Shown here piece after piece: positions 19,034-28,724 of a stretch of DNA of 64,000 bases. The DNA is from Cytobacillus suaedae (GTDB lineage Bacteria; Bacillota; Bacilli; Bacillales; Bacillaceae_L). Made by a program: the position numbers and the translations under genes. The stretch's first letter is position 1; every line of letters starts with the position of its first letter. The notes beneath the pieces were generated by a model. That model was not told the origin of the DNA. It ran no database searches and worked only from the letters and a program-made list of their open reading frames with translations. Location of the stretch: contig CP063163.1 of assembly GCA_014960805.1 (NCBI GenBank), positions 2,932,001-2,996,000 of the forward strand. The letters are read 5' to 3'.

Positions 19034-19060
19034 AAAAAAGAATCCATCTAAGATGAATCC
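19034..19060 (-). terminator. Intrinsic terminator after cheR
   Basis: An 8-bp stem with G-U pairs (GGATTCAT with ATGGATTC) and six T on the minus strand, directly after the cheR stop at 19073. Confidence 0.75.
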
Positions 19061-19072
19061 TTCATAAGTATA

Positions 19073-19873
<801 letters not shown>

Positions 19874-19965
19874 TCATATTAAAATAGACAATATTAAACT
19901 TAGTATAGCTCATGTTGGTAGAAAAGAGGAGGAATTTATCGATATTTGTCGTAAAAAATGATGCT

Positions 19966-20002
19966 AAAAAAAGAAAAACGTTTGAGAGGAATCTCAAACG
20001 TT
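19966..20002 (-). terminator. Intrinsic terminator after ndk
   Basis: An 11-bp perfect stem (AACGTTTGAGA with TCTCAAACGTT), a 4-base loop and a T-rich tail on the minus strand, 28 bases past the ndk stop. Confidence 0.9.
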
Positions 20003-20029
20003 CTTTCTAGTACCTGGTATACGAATTTA

Positions 20030-20476
20030 TTAGTAAATCCACTCGTTGATTTGGCGAGTATATTCTACTAACTCGTTTTCTTGGAAGAATAAACCGATTT
20101 CACGCTCAGCACTTGCAGGAGCATCTGAACCATGAATTACGTTTTTATCAATTGTTAAACCGAAATCTCCACGGATTGTTCCAGGAGCTGCATCTTTAGG
20201 GTTAGTTGCTCCCATCATTTGACGAGCAGTAGCAATTACATTTTCACCTTGCCAAACCATTGCAAATACAGGACCAGAAGTAATAAAGCTAGTTAGTGCT
20301 CCAAAGAATGGACGCTCTTTGTGCTCACCATAATGTTCCTCTGCAAGCTCAGGAGTGATTTGCATTAACTTAGCTCCTACTAATTGAAAGCCCTTTCTTT
20401 CAAAACGAGAAACGATTTCTCCAATTAATTGACGTTGAACTCCGTCAGGTTTTACCATTAAGAATGTTTTTTCCAT
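20030..20476 (-). CDS. ndk: Nucleoside-diphosphate kinase
   Basis: Transfers the gamma phosphate between nucleoside triphosphates and diphosphates through a phosphohistidine. At 148 residues it is the typical length, with [21 protein letters not shown] at the start and the active-site motif [13 protein letters not shown] (catalytic His near residue 115). ATG 20476 was chosen for its GAGGTGG site and exact family start. Confidence 0.96.
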   Translation of the reverse strand: MEKTFLMVKPDGVQRQLIGEIVSRFERKGFQLVGAKLMQITPELAEEHYGEHKERPFFGALTSFITSGPVFAMVWQGENVIATARQMMGATNPKDAAPGTIRGDFGLTIDKNVIHGSDAPASAEREIGLFFQENELVEYTRQINEWIY

Positions 20477-20576
20477 AACTTCCACCTCTATCAAATATGT
20501 ATAGATTGTAAATTAACCAACCAAACAAAATAGTATCATTATTTTGTTTGGTAATCAACTTTATCTACCAATAATG

Positions 20577-21539
20577 TTAAAATTTTCGTTTACCGATAAA
20601 TTTCGCAATGTTATAAAGCGTATTTCTTGCTCTATTTTGTGGTAGTTCTTTAAGTATTTTGTAAGCCTTCTCCAAGTATCTATTACTTATGTCGGTAGAG
20701 TAATCAATTGCACTTGATTGCTTAATTGCACGGATAAGAGGTTGTATTTCCTCATAGGTAGTCGTTTCAGAAATTTTATTAATTTGACTATTTAATACAG
20801 GATCTTGCAAAGCGAATAGAACGGGTAAAGTAATATTCCCCTGTAATAGGTCACTCCCAGCCGGTTTACCAAGTTGCTCATCTGTCGCTGTGAAGTCTAA
20901 TATATCGTCGGTAATTTGAAAGGCCATGCCGACATAATACCCAAAAAGATATAACTTCCTATGTATGGATGCGGGTACATCAGATGCAACTGCACCTAGT
21001 TGACAGCTAACAGCAATCAATAAGGCTGTTTTCCGTTTTATTCTACGCAAGTATGTACGAACATTTTGGTCAAAATTATATTTGTCCCTAATTTGTTCAA
21101 TTTCCCCAATATTTAGTTCTACCAGGGAATACGATAGAATTTTGTGAGCCTCAATTTGATCAACCTTTGCCATTAGTTCCAGAGATCGAGCAAGTATATA
21201 ATCACCTGTATATACGGCAATTTTATTATCCCACTTTGCTTTTATCGTTGGCTTTCCCCTTCTCATACCTGCATCATCAATTACATCATCATGAACCAAT
21301 GATGCCATATGAATGAGTTCTAATGCGACAGCAACATGTTTAATTTTGTCGATATTGTAATCGCCAAATTTCCCAGCAAGTAAAACAAAGACTGGACGAA
21401 TGCGTTTTCCTCCAGCTTGTAATAAATGCAAGCCTGCTTGTCTAAGTAGTGGTTGTTCAGCCTGTATCGTTTCTTCCAGCTCTTTTTCAATTAAATTCAA
21501 GTCCGTATTCAAAAAAGAATACATCATCTTTAATTTCAT
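20577..21539 (-). CDS. hepT: Heptaprenyl diphosphate synthase component II
   Basis: The catalytic subunit that extends farnesyl diphosphate to the C35 side chain of menaquinone-7. The 320-residue protein has the two aspartate-rich motifs DDVIDD and DDILD, plus GGKRIRP and a C-terminal IGKRKF. ATG 21539 was preferred over GTG 21548 because AAGGTGA lies 6 bases ahead. Together with HepS and MenG it forms the hepS-menG-hepT menaquinone operon; 68 bases separate it from menG. Confidence 0.95.
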   Translation of the reverse strand: MKLKMMYSFLNTDLNLIEKELEETIQAEQPLLRQAGLHLLQAGGKRIRPVFVLLAGKFGDYNIDKIKHVAVALELIHMASLVHDDVIDDAGMRRGKPTIKAKWDNKIAVYTGDYILARSLELMAKVDQIEAHKILSYSLVELNIGEIEQIRDKYNFDQNVRTYLRRIKRKTALLIAVSCQLGAVASDVPASIHRKLYLFGYYVGMAFQITDDILDFTATDEQLGKPAGSDLLQGNITLPVLFALQDPVLNSQINKISETTTYEEIQPLIRAIKQSSAIDYSTDISNRYLEKAYKILKELPQNRARNTLYNIAKFIGKRKF

Positions 21540-21607
21540 GAGTTTCACCTTAACTTAATAAAGACATAATTTTAAAAATAGGAGAGTCACCTCTTCTATA
21601 CTTAGGT

Positions 21608-22315
21608 TTACTTTTCTTTAATACCCATGTGCATTGCTGCAACACCACCTGTGTAAGGTTTAACCTTCACATTTTTTAAGCCAGCATCTTCAAACATCCT
21701 TGCCAATTCATTCATCCCTGGGAAATCCTTAGCTGATTCCTGTAACCAAGAATACTCATTATAGCTTTTAGCAAACAACTTTCCAAAAACAGGCATAACA
21801 TAACGGAAATAGAAGTAGTAGAGTTGTTTAAAACCAATTAGCGTTGGTTGTGAGGTTTCTAAACAGACAACTTTGCCCCCTGGTTTAACAACACGTCTCA
21901 TCTCTTTTAAAACCTGCATATAGTCAGGAACATTACGTAATCCAAAACCAATGGTTACGAAGTCAAATGTATTATCTTCAAATGGGAGCTCCATTGCATT
22001 CCCATGTATTAACTCTACCTGGTTAAGATTTAGGCTCTCAATCTTTTCTTGACCGATTTTAAGCATATTTTTACTGAAATCTAAACCGACAACTTCACCA
22101 CTAGGCCCTACAGCATCTGCTAGTGCAATGGTCCAATCAGCTGTACCGCAGCAAACATCAAGGGCTTTTGAGCCTTTTGCGACATTCATACGCTTCATGG
22201 TATCTTTTCTCCAAGCCTTGTGCTGTTGAAAACTTATCACAGAGTTCATCTGGTCATAGTTTTTGTATATTTTTTCAAAAACATGGTGTACCCGTTCTTC
22301 TTTGGATTGCTTCAT
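21608..22315 (-). CDS. menG: Demethylmenaquinone methyltransferase
   Basis: SAM-dependent C-methylation of demethylmenaquinone, the last step of menaquinone synthesis. The 235-residue protein has the SAM loop [25 protein letters not shown], and the UbiE/MenG signatures [19 protein letters not shown] near the N-terminus and [15 protein letters not shown] 22315 was chosen over an extension with no better site. It sits between hepS and hepT. Confidence 0.95.
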   Translation of the reverse strand: MKQSKEERVHHVFEKIYKNYDQMNSVISFQQHKAWRKDTMKRMNVAKGSKALDVCCGTADWTIALADAVGPSGEVVGLDFSKNMLKIGQEKIESLNLNQVELIHGNAMELPFEDNTFDFVTIGFGLRNVPDYMQVLKEMRRVVKPGGKVVCLETSQPTLIGFKQLYYFYFRYVMPVFGKLFAKSYNEYSWLQESAKDFPGMNELARMFEDAGLKNVKVKPYTGGVAAMHMGIKEK

Positions 22316-22344
22316 TTTATAACCTTCTTCCACAATCAATATAT

Positions 22345-23112
22345 CTACCTGCTATTAGTTGAATGTAATAGTGCATTTACTCTTTGTACTAAGACAGAAT
22401 CCGTACTAAAATTAGTAACTAAACTAGTTTTAATGGCTTTTTCTGTATCAATAATGTAGGAGTCCATCATATGAAGTAGATTGGACTCTTGTGTATTAAA
22501 GAGTTTTCTCATCATATCTATGAATAGGGAACTGTCATCTGTTACAAGCTTCTCTCTTTCAAGTAGCAATCTCTTTAATAGTAACACCTTAGAGGTTAAT
22601 TCGTTCCATGAAGCGAGCTGAAAAAAACCTGTTATCTTACGGAAAACTGAACTCTCAATAAGTTCAACTGTATGGATAAACGTTTCAAATTGCTTTGCAT
22701 CCCTTTGATAGAAAATAATCTTGTTTTCATTAATATCCTTAATAGCCTCCGCGAGTATTCGTATAAAGTTTATATCATCAATATCGGCTAGTAGATAATA
22801 ATATAAGCTGCTGTAATAATCACCCGCTAAAACTGTAAGTTGACGGGATGTTAATCGATCTGATTTTTCTTGAGGAACTGAATTTGAAACTGTTTCATGG
22901 GTATCAAGGGCCATTTGAACAAGCATGGAGGTAATCGTATATCTTTCGACTTCTCTACTAGATAATTGTAGGTCATTGAAGATTAAATATAAAAGGATTA
23001 GCCTGTCCTCGTCAATTATAGGCGTTTCTATATATTTATTAATAAAAGGGTAACTAATTCTAGTTTGAATTAGCTCCTTTAATTCAGCAATTTTCACTTC
23101 GAAGTCTTGCAA
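22345..23112 (-). CDS. hepS: Heptaprenyl diphosphate synthase component I (TTG start)
   Basis: The non-catalytic small subunit needed by HepT for chain-length control. The 255-residue helical protein shows [24 protein letters not shown] and [19 protein letters not shown]. The start is set at TTG 23112, preceded by AGGGTGAT, since the resulting [13 protein letters not shown] aligns with the B. subtilis N-terminus; a GTG at 23121 has poorer spacing. It heads the hepS-menG-hepT operon. A 412-base gap with an interspersed element precedes it. Confidence 0.9.
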   Translation of the reverse strand: MQDFEVKIAELKELIQTRISYPFINKYIETPIIDEDRLILLYLIFNDLQLSSREVERYTITSMLVQMALDTHETVSNSVPQEKSDRLTSRQLTVLAGDYYSSLYYYLLADIDDINFIRILAEAIKDINENKIIFYQRDAKQFETFIHTVELIESSVFRKITGFFQLASWNELTSKVLLLKRLLLEREKLVTDDSSLFIDMMRKLFNTQESNLLHMMDSYIIDTEKAIKTSLVTNFSTDSVLVQRVNALLHSTNSR

Positions 23113-23310
23113 TAAAATCACCCTTGTTTCCCCAATTTAATCATTATTTGTATGTTCATTATCAATAATTTTTAGACAACCAATATTATAACATAAGTTA
23201 TCAAAATTTGTGTTCCATATAGCTTTATTTCAAACATTCAATCTATTTATACATTTTAACCTTTTAACAAAAGGCTCTTTCTAAAAGGTTGTTGTTTTCA
23301 CATTGGACCA

Positions 23311-23446
23311 TGACCATTCCTTTGCGCTGCAGGCACTAGCTTTCCGAAAGGAGGAAGTCAAGCCTCTCGGCGCATGCGCCTGTGGGGTCTCGACCTTTCC
23401 TCTACTTCTGAGCAGGAGTCAAGTGCCCTCCGCTCCAATTCACTCT
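23311..23446 (+). repeat. Interspersed palindromic element, copy 3 (degenerate)
   Basis: Same block order as copy 2 but with several changes: CACTAGCTTTCCGAAAGG replaces the usual GCGGGG, the middle arm became CTCTCGGCGCATGCGCC (a new small palindrome), and the right block carries CTGAGCAGGAGTC. The stretch GGGGTCTCGACCTTTCCTCT is intact. It lies in the 412-base mtrB-hepS gap, otherwise AT-rich and without a recognisable gene. Confidence 0.88.
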
Positions 23447-23504
23447 GGTTTTATTACATTTAAAGAAACAAACATTACGAAAAGAGCCTTACAAAAAGAC
23501 ATTT

Positions 23505-23526
23505 TAAAAAGCAGGGGGTACCTGCT
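23505..23526 (-). terminator. Intrinsic terminator overlapping the mtrB stop
   Basis: AGCAGG pairs with CCTGCT across a 5-base loop, followed by TTTTTAAAAT on the minus strand. The stem begins at the stop codon of mtrB, ending the folE-mtrB transcript before hepS. Confidence 0.8.
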
Positions 23527-23758
23527 ATTTTTTGGGTTCTGATTCAATTTCTCCATGACTGGTTTGGATTAATGCTCTTCCTCTTATTTTGATTGCTGCT
23601 GTATTTTCGGTAAATTGAGCAATTAATACTTCACCTTTATCCAATTTTTCCGAGTGGTGAAAACGCGTATCTGTTCCACGAGTCAGACCAATAACGTTTA
23701 CTCCATCTTCAGCTGCTTTAATAACGATAAATTCACTATTCGTATTATTAGTACCCAT
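23525..23758 (-). CDS. mtrB: Tryptophan RNA-binding attenuation protein TRAP (MtrB)
   Basis: Forms an 11-subunit ring that, when loaded with tryptophan, wraps RNA carrying GAG/UAG triplets and attenuates trp genes. At 77 residues it is the usual length. Visible are [19 protein letters not shown], the RNA-contact stretch with [12 protein letters not shown] (the Lys-Lys-Arg set expected for GAG binding lies here and in KIRGRA), and a [13 protein letters not shown] strand. It follows folE by 36 bases. Its target, the trp leader, lies 7.5 kb away in this window. Confidence 0.97.
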   Translation of the reverse strand: MGTNNTNSEFIVIKAAEDGVNVIGLTRGTDTRFHHSEKLDKGEVLIAQFTENTAAIKIRGRALIQTSHGEIESEPKK

Positions 23759-23794
23759 TACTATGTTTCTCCTTTTTCTTTAGTTTTTATAATC

Positions 23795-24364
23795 TTATTT
23801 GGCCTTTATAAATGATAAAACCTCAGCACGAGCTGCTGTATCCTTTTGAAAGATTCCTCGAACGGCTGAAGTGACTGTTTTCGCACCAGGCTTTTTAACA
23901 CCTCTCATAGTCATACACATATGTTCAGCTTCTACAATCACCATTACCCCATGAGGGTCTAATGATTCAACAATGGAATCTGCAATGGTTGAAGTGATTC
24001 TTTCTTGAAGTTGTGGTCTTTTGGCTACAGCCTCAACTGCTCTAGCAAGCTTACTTAGCCCAGTAACCCTTCCGCCTCTAGGTATATATGCAACATGTGC
24101 TGCTCCATAAAACGGCACTAGATGATGTTCACACATAGAATAAAACTGAATATCCTTAACTAGTACCAACTCTTCGTGATCTTCACCAAAAATGGTTTGA
24201 AAATGTTCTTTAGGATCTTGATTTATCCCAGAAAAAACCTCAGCATACATTTTTGCAACACGTTTAGGAGTATCTAATAGACCTTCACGACCTGGGTCAT
24301 CACCTATTGCCTCTATTATCATTTTTACAGCTTCTTCAATTTTGGAGTGATTAATCTCTGCCAT
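23795..24364 (-). CDS. folE: GTP cyclohydrolase I
   Basis: Opens the folate pathway by converting GTP to dihydroneopterin triphosphate (mtrA in B. subtilis). The 189-residue protein shows [12 protein letters not shown] with the zinc-binding cysteine and histidines, the [10 protein letters not shown] helix, [10 protein letters not shown] and the second cysteine in [12 protein letters not shown]. It is the first gene of folE-mtrB, 149 bases after hbs. Folate and tryptophan branches both draw on chorismate, consistent with pairing to TRAP. Confidence 0.96.
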   Translation of the reverse strand: MAEINHSKIEEAVKMIIEAIGDDPGREGLLDTPKRVAKMYAEVFSGINQDPKEHFQTIFGEDHEELVLVKDIQFYSMCEHHLVPFYGAAHVAYIPRGGRVTGLSKLARAVEAVAKRPQLQERITSTIADSIVESLDPHGVMVIVEAEHMCMTMRGVKKPGAKTVTSAVRGIFQKDTAARAEVLSFIKAK

Positions 24365-24456
24365 TTATTAGGCCTCCCTAGTAAAAAAATTCCCCATTAC
24401 TATTATTTTTCATTTTATTATGTATTCAGATAGTAGCACAAACGTTGGATTAAAAG

Positions 24457-24489
24457 CAAAAAGGAGGACCGTTTAAAACGATCCTCCTC
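24457..24489 (-). terminator. Intrinsic terminator after hbs
   Basis: AGGAGGATCGTTTT pairs with AAACGGTCCTCCT, followed by TTTTTGC on the minus strand. It lies 25 bases past the hbs stop and separates hbs from folE-mtrB. Confidence 0.88.
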
Positions 24490-24513
24490 TATTCAGGGTA
24501 AAAACTATGTATA

Positions 24514-24786
24514 TTATTTTACTGCGTCTTTAAGTGCTTTACCCGGTTTAAATGCTGGAACTTTGCTTGCAGCAATTTCGATTTCTTCACCAGTTTGTGG
24601 GTTACGTCCTTTACGAGCAGCACGTTCACGAACCTCGAAATTACCAAAACCGATCAATTGTACTTTATCACCATTTTTAAGTGCCTCTTGAATTGAATCA
24701 AAAACAGCATCAACAGCTTTAGTAGCATCCTTTTTTGAAAGTTCACTAGCTTCAGCTACTGCATTAATTAGTTCAGTCTTGTTCAT
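24514..24786 (-). CDS. hbs: DNA-binding protein HU
   Basis: The main nucleoid-compacting protein, a homodimer that bends DNA. It has 90 residues, the usual length, with [41 protein letters not shown] (the DNA-binding arm) and [18 protein letters not shown] 24786 was chosen as the family start; AGGAGGTGA lies just ahead, and a GTG at 24795 overlaps it. A long 696-base gap with two interspersed elements lies upstream. Confidence 0.97.
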   Translation of the reverse strand: MNKTELINAVAEASELSKKDATKAVDAVFDSIQEALKNGDKVQLIGFGNFEVRERAARKGRNPQTGEEIEIAASKVPAFKPGKALKDAVK

Positions 24787-24931
24787 GCCATTCACCTCCT
24801 CCCAAAAATTTATAATTCATAGTTAGAATCACTAGTATAAAGGACTCAAACCTTATTCCTATATTCATTACTTCACAGTTTTCTGTAATTCTATACATGT
24901 ATAAAATTACTAATCCCGTAACAAGCCTTAT

Positions 24932-24958
24932 ATTATACGATATTCTGACAAATTTCAA
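24932..24958 (-). promoter_or_regulatory. Possible hbs promoter
   Basis: TTGAAA (24958-24953) and a perfect TATAAT (24937-24932) on the minus strand with a 15-base spacer, shorter than ideal. The leader would be about 140 bases. hbs is known to have more than one promoter in B. subtilis. Confidence 0.4.
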
Positions 24959-25031
24959 GAATTTTCAACAGAAATCTTTACTTTTGAGGGATATTTCACC
25001 ATTTTTATACATTTGGTTTATTAATAGTATC

Positions 25032-25160
25032 TGTTGATTGTAGCGGAAGGTTATTTTCACTGGAGTGAAAAAACCTACCTCCTCGTCGCTTTGCGCCTGC
25101 GGGGTCTCACTTTGACGCACTTCTCCCGCAGGAGTCTCGCACCTTTAGCTACAATCAACA
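25032..25160 (+). repeat. Interspersed palindromic element, copy 4 (divergent subtype, module B)
   Basis: Ends are near-perfect inverted repeats: TGTTGATTGTAGC at 25032 and GCTACAATCAACA ending at 25160, with AGGT and ACCT just inside. The interior keeps GCGGGGTCTCAC and CCCGCAGGAGTC of the family, but the left arm is replaced by a hairpin module, GGAAGGTTATTTTCAC with GTGAAAAAACC (25045-25076), also present in copy 7. It is in the hbs-spoIVA gap. Confidence 0.9.
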
Positions 25161-25293
25161 ATGCTAGAGTTCTCAATAATTTCATTAAATTAAACTGTGG
25201 GTTTAAAAGCTAAGAATAGTACTCTTCAATCAGCATTGTCTGCAACGCTTTAAAACTTTTACCCATTATTGTTTTACCTATGTTCAGTGTGCA

Positions 25294-25416
25294 GTTATTC
25301 GCTGAAATCCACGAGACTCCTGCGGGAAGTGCTGTGACGTGAGACCCCGCAGTGAGGAACGAACGAGGAGGCTCACAAACTGCCCCGCGGAAAGCGAGTG
25401 GATTTTAGCGAATAAC
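25294..25416 (-). repeat. Interspersed palindromic element, copy 5 (inverted orientation)
   Basis: Terminal inverted repeats of 19 bases with one mismatch: GTTATTCGCTGAAATCCAC and GTGGATTTTAGCGAATAAC. The interior reads as the family core on the opposite strand (GACTCCTGCGGGAAGT, GAGACCCCGC, GAGGAGGCTCAC, CCCCGCGGAAAGCGAG). It lies 133 bases from copy 4 in head-to-head arrangement. The stretch between them (25161-25293) holds nothing else I recognise. Confidence 0.9.
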
Positions 25417-25436
25417 ATCTATATAACATAGATACA

Positions 25437-25465
25437 CAAAAAAGGACCCCAGTTTAATGGAGTCC
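25437..25465 (-). terminator. Intrinsic terminator after spoIVA
   Basis: GGACTCCA pairs with TGGGGTCC (one G-U pair), loop of six, followed by six T on the minus strand, 17 bases past the spoIVA stop. Confidence 0.85.
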
Positions 25466-25482
25466 ATTTCGGATTGAAGCTC

Positions 25483-26961
25483 TTATAGGATGATAGCAAT
25501 TAAGCCGCCTGAGCCTTCGTTTATGATACGTTCTAACGTTTCTTTTAGTTTGTAACGAGCGTTTTCAGGCATTAATGATAACTTAGCTTGAATTCCTTCT
25601 CGTACAATTGAACTTAGTGATCTACCAAAGATATCTGAATTCCAGATGGATAGTGGATCATCCTCAAAGTCTTGCATTAGATATCTCACTAACTCTTCAC
25701 TTTGCTTCTCTGTACCAATGATAGGTGCAAACTCTGATTCAACATCTACTTTAATCATGTGAATTGAAGGTGCAACTGCTTTTAGTCTAACACCAAAGCG
25801 AGATCCTTGACGAATAATCTCTGGCTCATCTAGACTCATATCAGATAACGCAGGTGCCGCAATTCCATAACCGGTTTGCTTAACCATTCTTAACGCATCA
25901 GCCACCTGGTCATACTCTGCCTTCGCATATGCAAAATCCTGCATTAATTGTAGTAAATGATCTTTTCCTCTAATCTCAACTCCAACCACTTCTTTTAAGA
26001 TTTGGTCGTATAAGTCATCTGGAGCATAAAGGTCAATTTCAGCAATACCTTGCCCCATCTCGATACCTGCCAAACTAGCTTGGTCGATAAAGTCATATTC
26101 ACTAAAGTGTCCTACAACTCGGTCTACATCCCTTAAACGTTTTATATCCTTAACTGTATCTTTCACAGCTTCCTGGTAGCTCTCACGTAACCAGTGCTCT
26201 TCACGTAATACCATTACCCAGCTAGGAAGGTTCACATTCACTTCTAGTACTGGGAACTCATATAGGGCCTCTCTTAATACATTGTATACATCTGTTTCTC
26301 TCATACTCTCAACACTCATGGCAAGCACTGGAATGTCGTACTTCTCATTTAGTTGTTGACGCAGAGCTTCTGTATCAGGGTGATGTGGATGAACTGTGTT
26401 GATAACCATAATAAATGGTTTACCAACTTCTTTAAGTTCTTCGATCACTCTTTCTTCAGCTTCAATGTAGTCTTTGCGTGGGATGTCTCCAATTGAACCA
26501 TCAGTTGCAATGACAACACCAATTGTTGAATGTTCCTGAATTACTTTTCTTGTTCCGATTTCTGCTGCTTCATGGAAAGGAATTGGCTCCTCATACCAAG
26601 GTGTGTTAATCATTCTTGGACCATTTTCATCCTCATAACCCTTTGCACCAGGAACTGTATAACCAACACAATCAACTAGGCGAATATTTACATCGAGTCC
26701 ATCTTCAACATGTACTGAAACAGCTTGATTTGGTACAAATTTCGGTTCTGTCGTCATGATTGTTCTGCCCGCTGCGCTTTGTGGTAATTCATCCTGAGCG
26801 CGAGCTTTATCTGCTTCATTACCGATATTCGGTAAGACTACTAATTCCATAAATTTCTTAATGAAAGTAGATTTACCTGTTCTAACTGCACCAACTACTC
26901 CGAAATATATATCGCCTCCAGTACGTTCAGCGATATCTTTAAAAACATCTACCTTTTCCAA
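25483..26961 (-). CDS. spoIVA: Spore coat morphogenetic ATPase SpoIVA (TTG start)
   Basis: Polymerises on the forespore surface by hydrolysing ATP and forms the basement layer of the spore coat. The 492-residue protein, exactly the B. subtilis length, has a Walker A loop GAVRTGKS (24-31), RTIMTTEPKFVP and VDCVGYTVPGAKG, with a long conserved C-terminus ending GGLIAIIL. The start is TTG 26961, with GGGAGGGG 5 bases ahead, giving the family start (M)EKVDVFKDIAERTGGD; the upstream extension has no ribosome site. A sigma-E-like promoter lies at 27029-27059. Confidence 0.96.
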   Translation of the reverse strand: MEKVDVFKDIAERTGGDIYFGVVGAVRTGKSTFIKKFMELVVLPNIGNEADKARAQDELPQSAAGRTIMTTEPKFVPNQAVSVHVEDGLDVNIRLVDCVGYTVPGAKGYEDENGPRMINTPWYEEPIPFHEAAEIGTRKVIQEHSTIGVVIATDGSIGDIPRKDYIEAEERVIEELKEVGKPFIMVINTVHPHHPDTEALRQQLNEKYDIPVLAMSVESMRETDVYNVLREALYEFPVLEVNVNLPSWVMVLREEHWLRESYQEAVKDTVKDIKRLRDVDRVVGHFSEYDFIDQASLAGIEMGQGIAEIDLYAPDDLYDQILKEVVGVEIRGKDHLLQLMQDFAYAKAEYDQVADALRMVKQTGYGIAAPALSDMSLDEPEIIRQGSRFGVRLKAVAPSIHMIKVDVESEFAPIIGTEKQSEELVRYLMQDFEDDPLSIWNSDIFGRSLSSIVREGIQAKLSLMPENARYKLKETLERIINEGSGGLIAIIL

Positions 26962-27028
26962 GTGATCCCCTCCCGATCTTAGAGTTCTTGGGATAATTCT
27001 ATCCGAATAAGTAATATAGGACATTATA

Positions 27029-27059
27029 TATGTATGATGTTGTCCTACTTAATTATGAC
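27029..27059 (-). promoter_or_regulatory. Probable sigma-E promoter of spoIVA
   Basis: On the minus strand, GTCATAAT (27059-27052), a 15-base spacer and CATACATA (27036-27029), close to the sigma-E pattern GTCATATT / CATACAAT. It lies about 70 bases ahead of the spoIVA start, consistent with mother-cell expression known for the gene. Confidence 0.7.
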
Positions 27060-27104
27060 TAATCCTAAAAACTTTTTTTATCCCTAGTAGAACTCATATA
27101 AACA

Positions 27105-27147
27105 ATAAAAAACCCTTCTGTTAGAGTCTATTCTCTAAAGAAGGGTT
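27105..27147 (-). terminator. Intrinsic terminator after yphF
   Basis: AACCCTTCT pairs with AGAAGGGTT, with an inner partly paired loop, and is followed by TTTTTTATTG on the minus strand. It ends yphE-yphF before spoIVA. Confidence 0.88.
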
Positions 27148-27153
27148 CATGAC

Positions 27154-27885
27154 TTATTTATCTAAAAAAATTGGTTCTTTTTTTTCTGGGTCAATTGTAT
27201 AAGGCAATGAATGAGCAGGTACAAACATCGAATTCTCTACTAGTAGGTCTCTAATATCATCACCAGCTTGGTAGGAATGATCCTCTTTTTGTAATGCTAG
27301 ATACAGATCTGGTCGATAATCTACGAAAATATCGATGTCTTGATTTATGACGAATGTAAGATTGTTCCCAGTAAAAGGACTAACAACATAAGGCTCCTCT
27401 TTATACCCTAGCTTTTCATAATCTAATGAAAATACATTAGTACCTAAAACCTCTTTAAACGGAGGATACCCATTGATTCTTCTATAATTGTCTAGTCTAA
27501 AATGTAGTTCACGAATAGTTTCTGTAAGCTTAAGGTCAATCAATTTCACCTTCGGCTCCGTTTCTACATCTACTAAAACATATAAATACACGCCACCATT
27601 TTCAAAGGAAGTACCCGGAGCATCCTGCATGTATTTTGGTATTAATTTATTAAAATCAACTGGGTACTTTTGATAGATAGGTGTATCCATCTCTCTCGTT
27701 TTTATAGGCAAGAGCCCCCCACTGTCTTCCTTAAATTGATTTACAGCCGTTTGGACTGCTTGCAATTGATCTTGATAAGGTACTTGATTTTGCTTTAATC
27801 TTTCTTCTGGATATAAACACCCAGAAAGTAATGTGACTATAACTAATAGCAATAAAACAGTACCATACTTTTTGGTAACATTCAT
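27154..27885 (-). CDS. yphF: Putative lipoprotein YphF
   Basis: A 243-residue protein with a lipoprotein signal: basic MNVTKKYG, a hydrophobic stretch and the lipobox LLSGC (cysteine at 23), so it should be anchored outside the membrane. The body (QLQAVQTAVNQFKEDSGGLLPI, then YPVDFNKLIPKYMQD repeated in related form near RLDNYRRINGYPPF...SLDYEKLGY) looks like two related halves. Function is unknown. Location next to yphE and spoIVA, and the family's restriction to spore formers as I recall it, suggest a sporulation link. It follows yphE by 24 bases. Confidence 0.8.
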   Translation of the reverse strand: MNVTKKYGTVLLLLVIVTLLSGCLYPEERLKQNQVPYQDQLQAVQTAVNQFKEDSGGLLPIKTREMDTPIYQKYPVDFNKLIPKYMQDAPGTSFENGGVYLYVLVDVETEPKVKLIDLKLTETIRELHFRLDNYRRINGYPPFKEVLGTNVFSLDYEKLGYKEEPYVVSPFTGNNLTFVINQDIDIFVDYRPDLYLALQKEDHSYQAGDDIRDLLVENSMFVPAHSLPYTIDPEKKEPIFLDK

Positions 27886-27909
27886 TTTTTATCCATCCTT
27901 ATTAGTATG

Positions 27910-28110
27910 TTAACCGTTAACTGGGCCACTAAACACCACGAAGAAAATGATTATTCCAGCAATAACCATAAAAAAATAGGCAATTATTGATACGATTGCT
28001 TTAAAGAAACCCTTTAATTTAAATCTACTAAAATAAATAGCGATAACTGCGATAAACATAAATCCCATTGCAGCAAGAGCAAACCACATTTTTATTAAAC
28101 CAGGTGTCAT
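27910..28110 (-). CDS. yphE: DUF2768 family small membrane protein YphE
   Basis: A 66-residue protein with two transmembrane helices (about 5-27 and 37-61) joined by a short basic loop (SRFKLKGFFKA). Size and pattern match YphE/DUF2768 of Bacilli. Likely first gene of yphE-yphF. Function unknown. Confidence 0.8.
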   Translation of the reverse strand: MTPGLIKMWFALAAMGFMFIAVIAIYFSRFKLKGFFKAIVSIIAYFFMVIAGIIIFFVVFSGPVNG

Positions 28111-28280
28111 TCTAACAGCTCCTTTTTATCCCAACAAAACTTGTCCATGTTAACGATTCTTTAACTTTATAAAAAAGCTCGAACGACAAATATTATACCA
28201 TAAAATATTAAAAAAGGCTTTGTTCACAATGTTTTCATAATGCAAATGTCCCTACAATTTAGATTTACTGTGAAACAGAT

Positions 28281-28321
28281 AAAAAAAAGCTGAAGTAAAG
28301 AGGGGCACTTTACTCCAGCTT
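28281..28321 (-). terminator. Strong intrinsic terminator in the gpsA-yphE gap
   Basis: A 14-bp stem (AAGCTGGAGTAAAG with CTTTACTTCAGCTT, one G-U pair), a 7-base loop and eight T on the minus strand. It lies 404 bases past the gpsA stop, so it ends either a long gpsA 3' region or an unannotated short RNA. Confidence 0.92.
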
Positions 28322-28724
28322 TATAACTAAATACCATACCGATAGTTCATACTCAGAAGTTTACTTCCTTTAACAAGAGGTTAACTCTGTTAATAGGTTG
28401 TAATACTAAATCGAGTTCTACGTAAAGTTATCCGAACAACTTAAACGTAAAACGGTTGAAAGTATTCTATTCATATTATGCATTTTCCGTACATATTGTA
28501 TCGTCTAATGCCTATCTTTTAAGCGTCAATTTATATTTCGTTAGTTTTGGTAAATAAATTTCATGTACTAACTTCTAAAACATTTGATATTGCATTATGT
28601 TCATGTTTTAGACATACTAACTGCTTAATTTTAACCCCCCTATCCCCAACACTCATCATATATTATGCGTTTTCACGTAATCCTGTGAACTGGATTTTGT
28701 TATTTAAGTAAATAAATTCATGGA
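28322..28724. other. 403-base gap without a recognised gene
   Basis: AT-rich sequence between gpsA and its first downstream terminator. Only short frames are present. One of 32 codons on the minus strand (ATG ATG AGT start near 28657) contains a GGGGAUAGGGGGG purine run but has no ribosome site ahead. A TTGACG box near 28527 has no well-spaced partner. It could be a long untranslated tail, a small RNA or a decayed gene; I cannot tell which. Confidence 0.4.

Noticed and set aside
24773-24958. A 61-codon minus-strand frame upstream of hbs
   Set aside because: It overlaps the hbs start in another frame, has no ribosome site and spans the probable promoter.
28560-28660. A 32-codon minus-strand frame in the gpsA-yphE gap
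   Set aside because: No ribosome site, no recognised product and a neighbouring frame breaks at once; kept only as part of the gap note.
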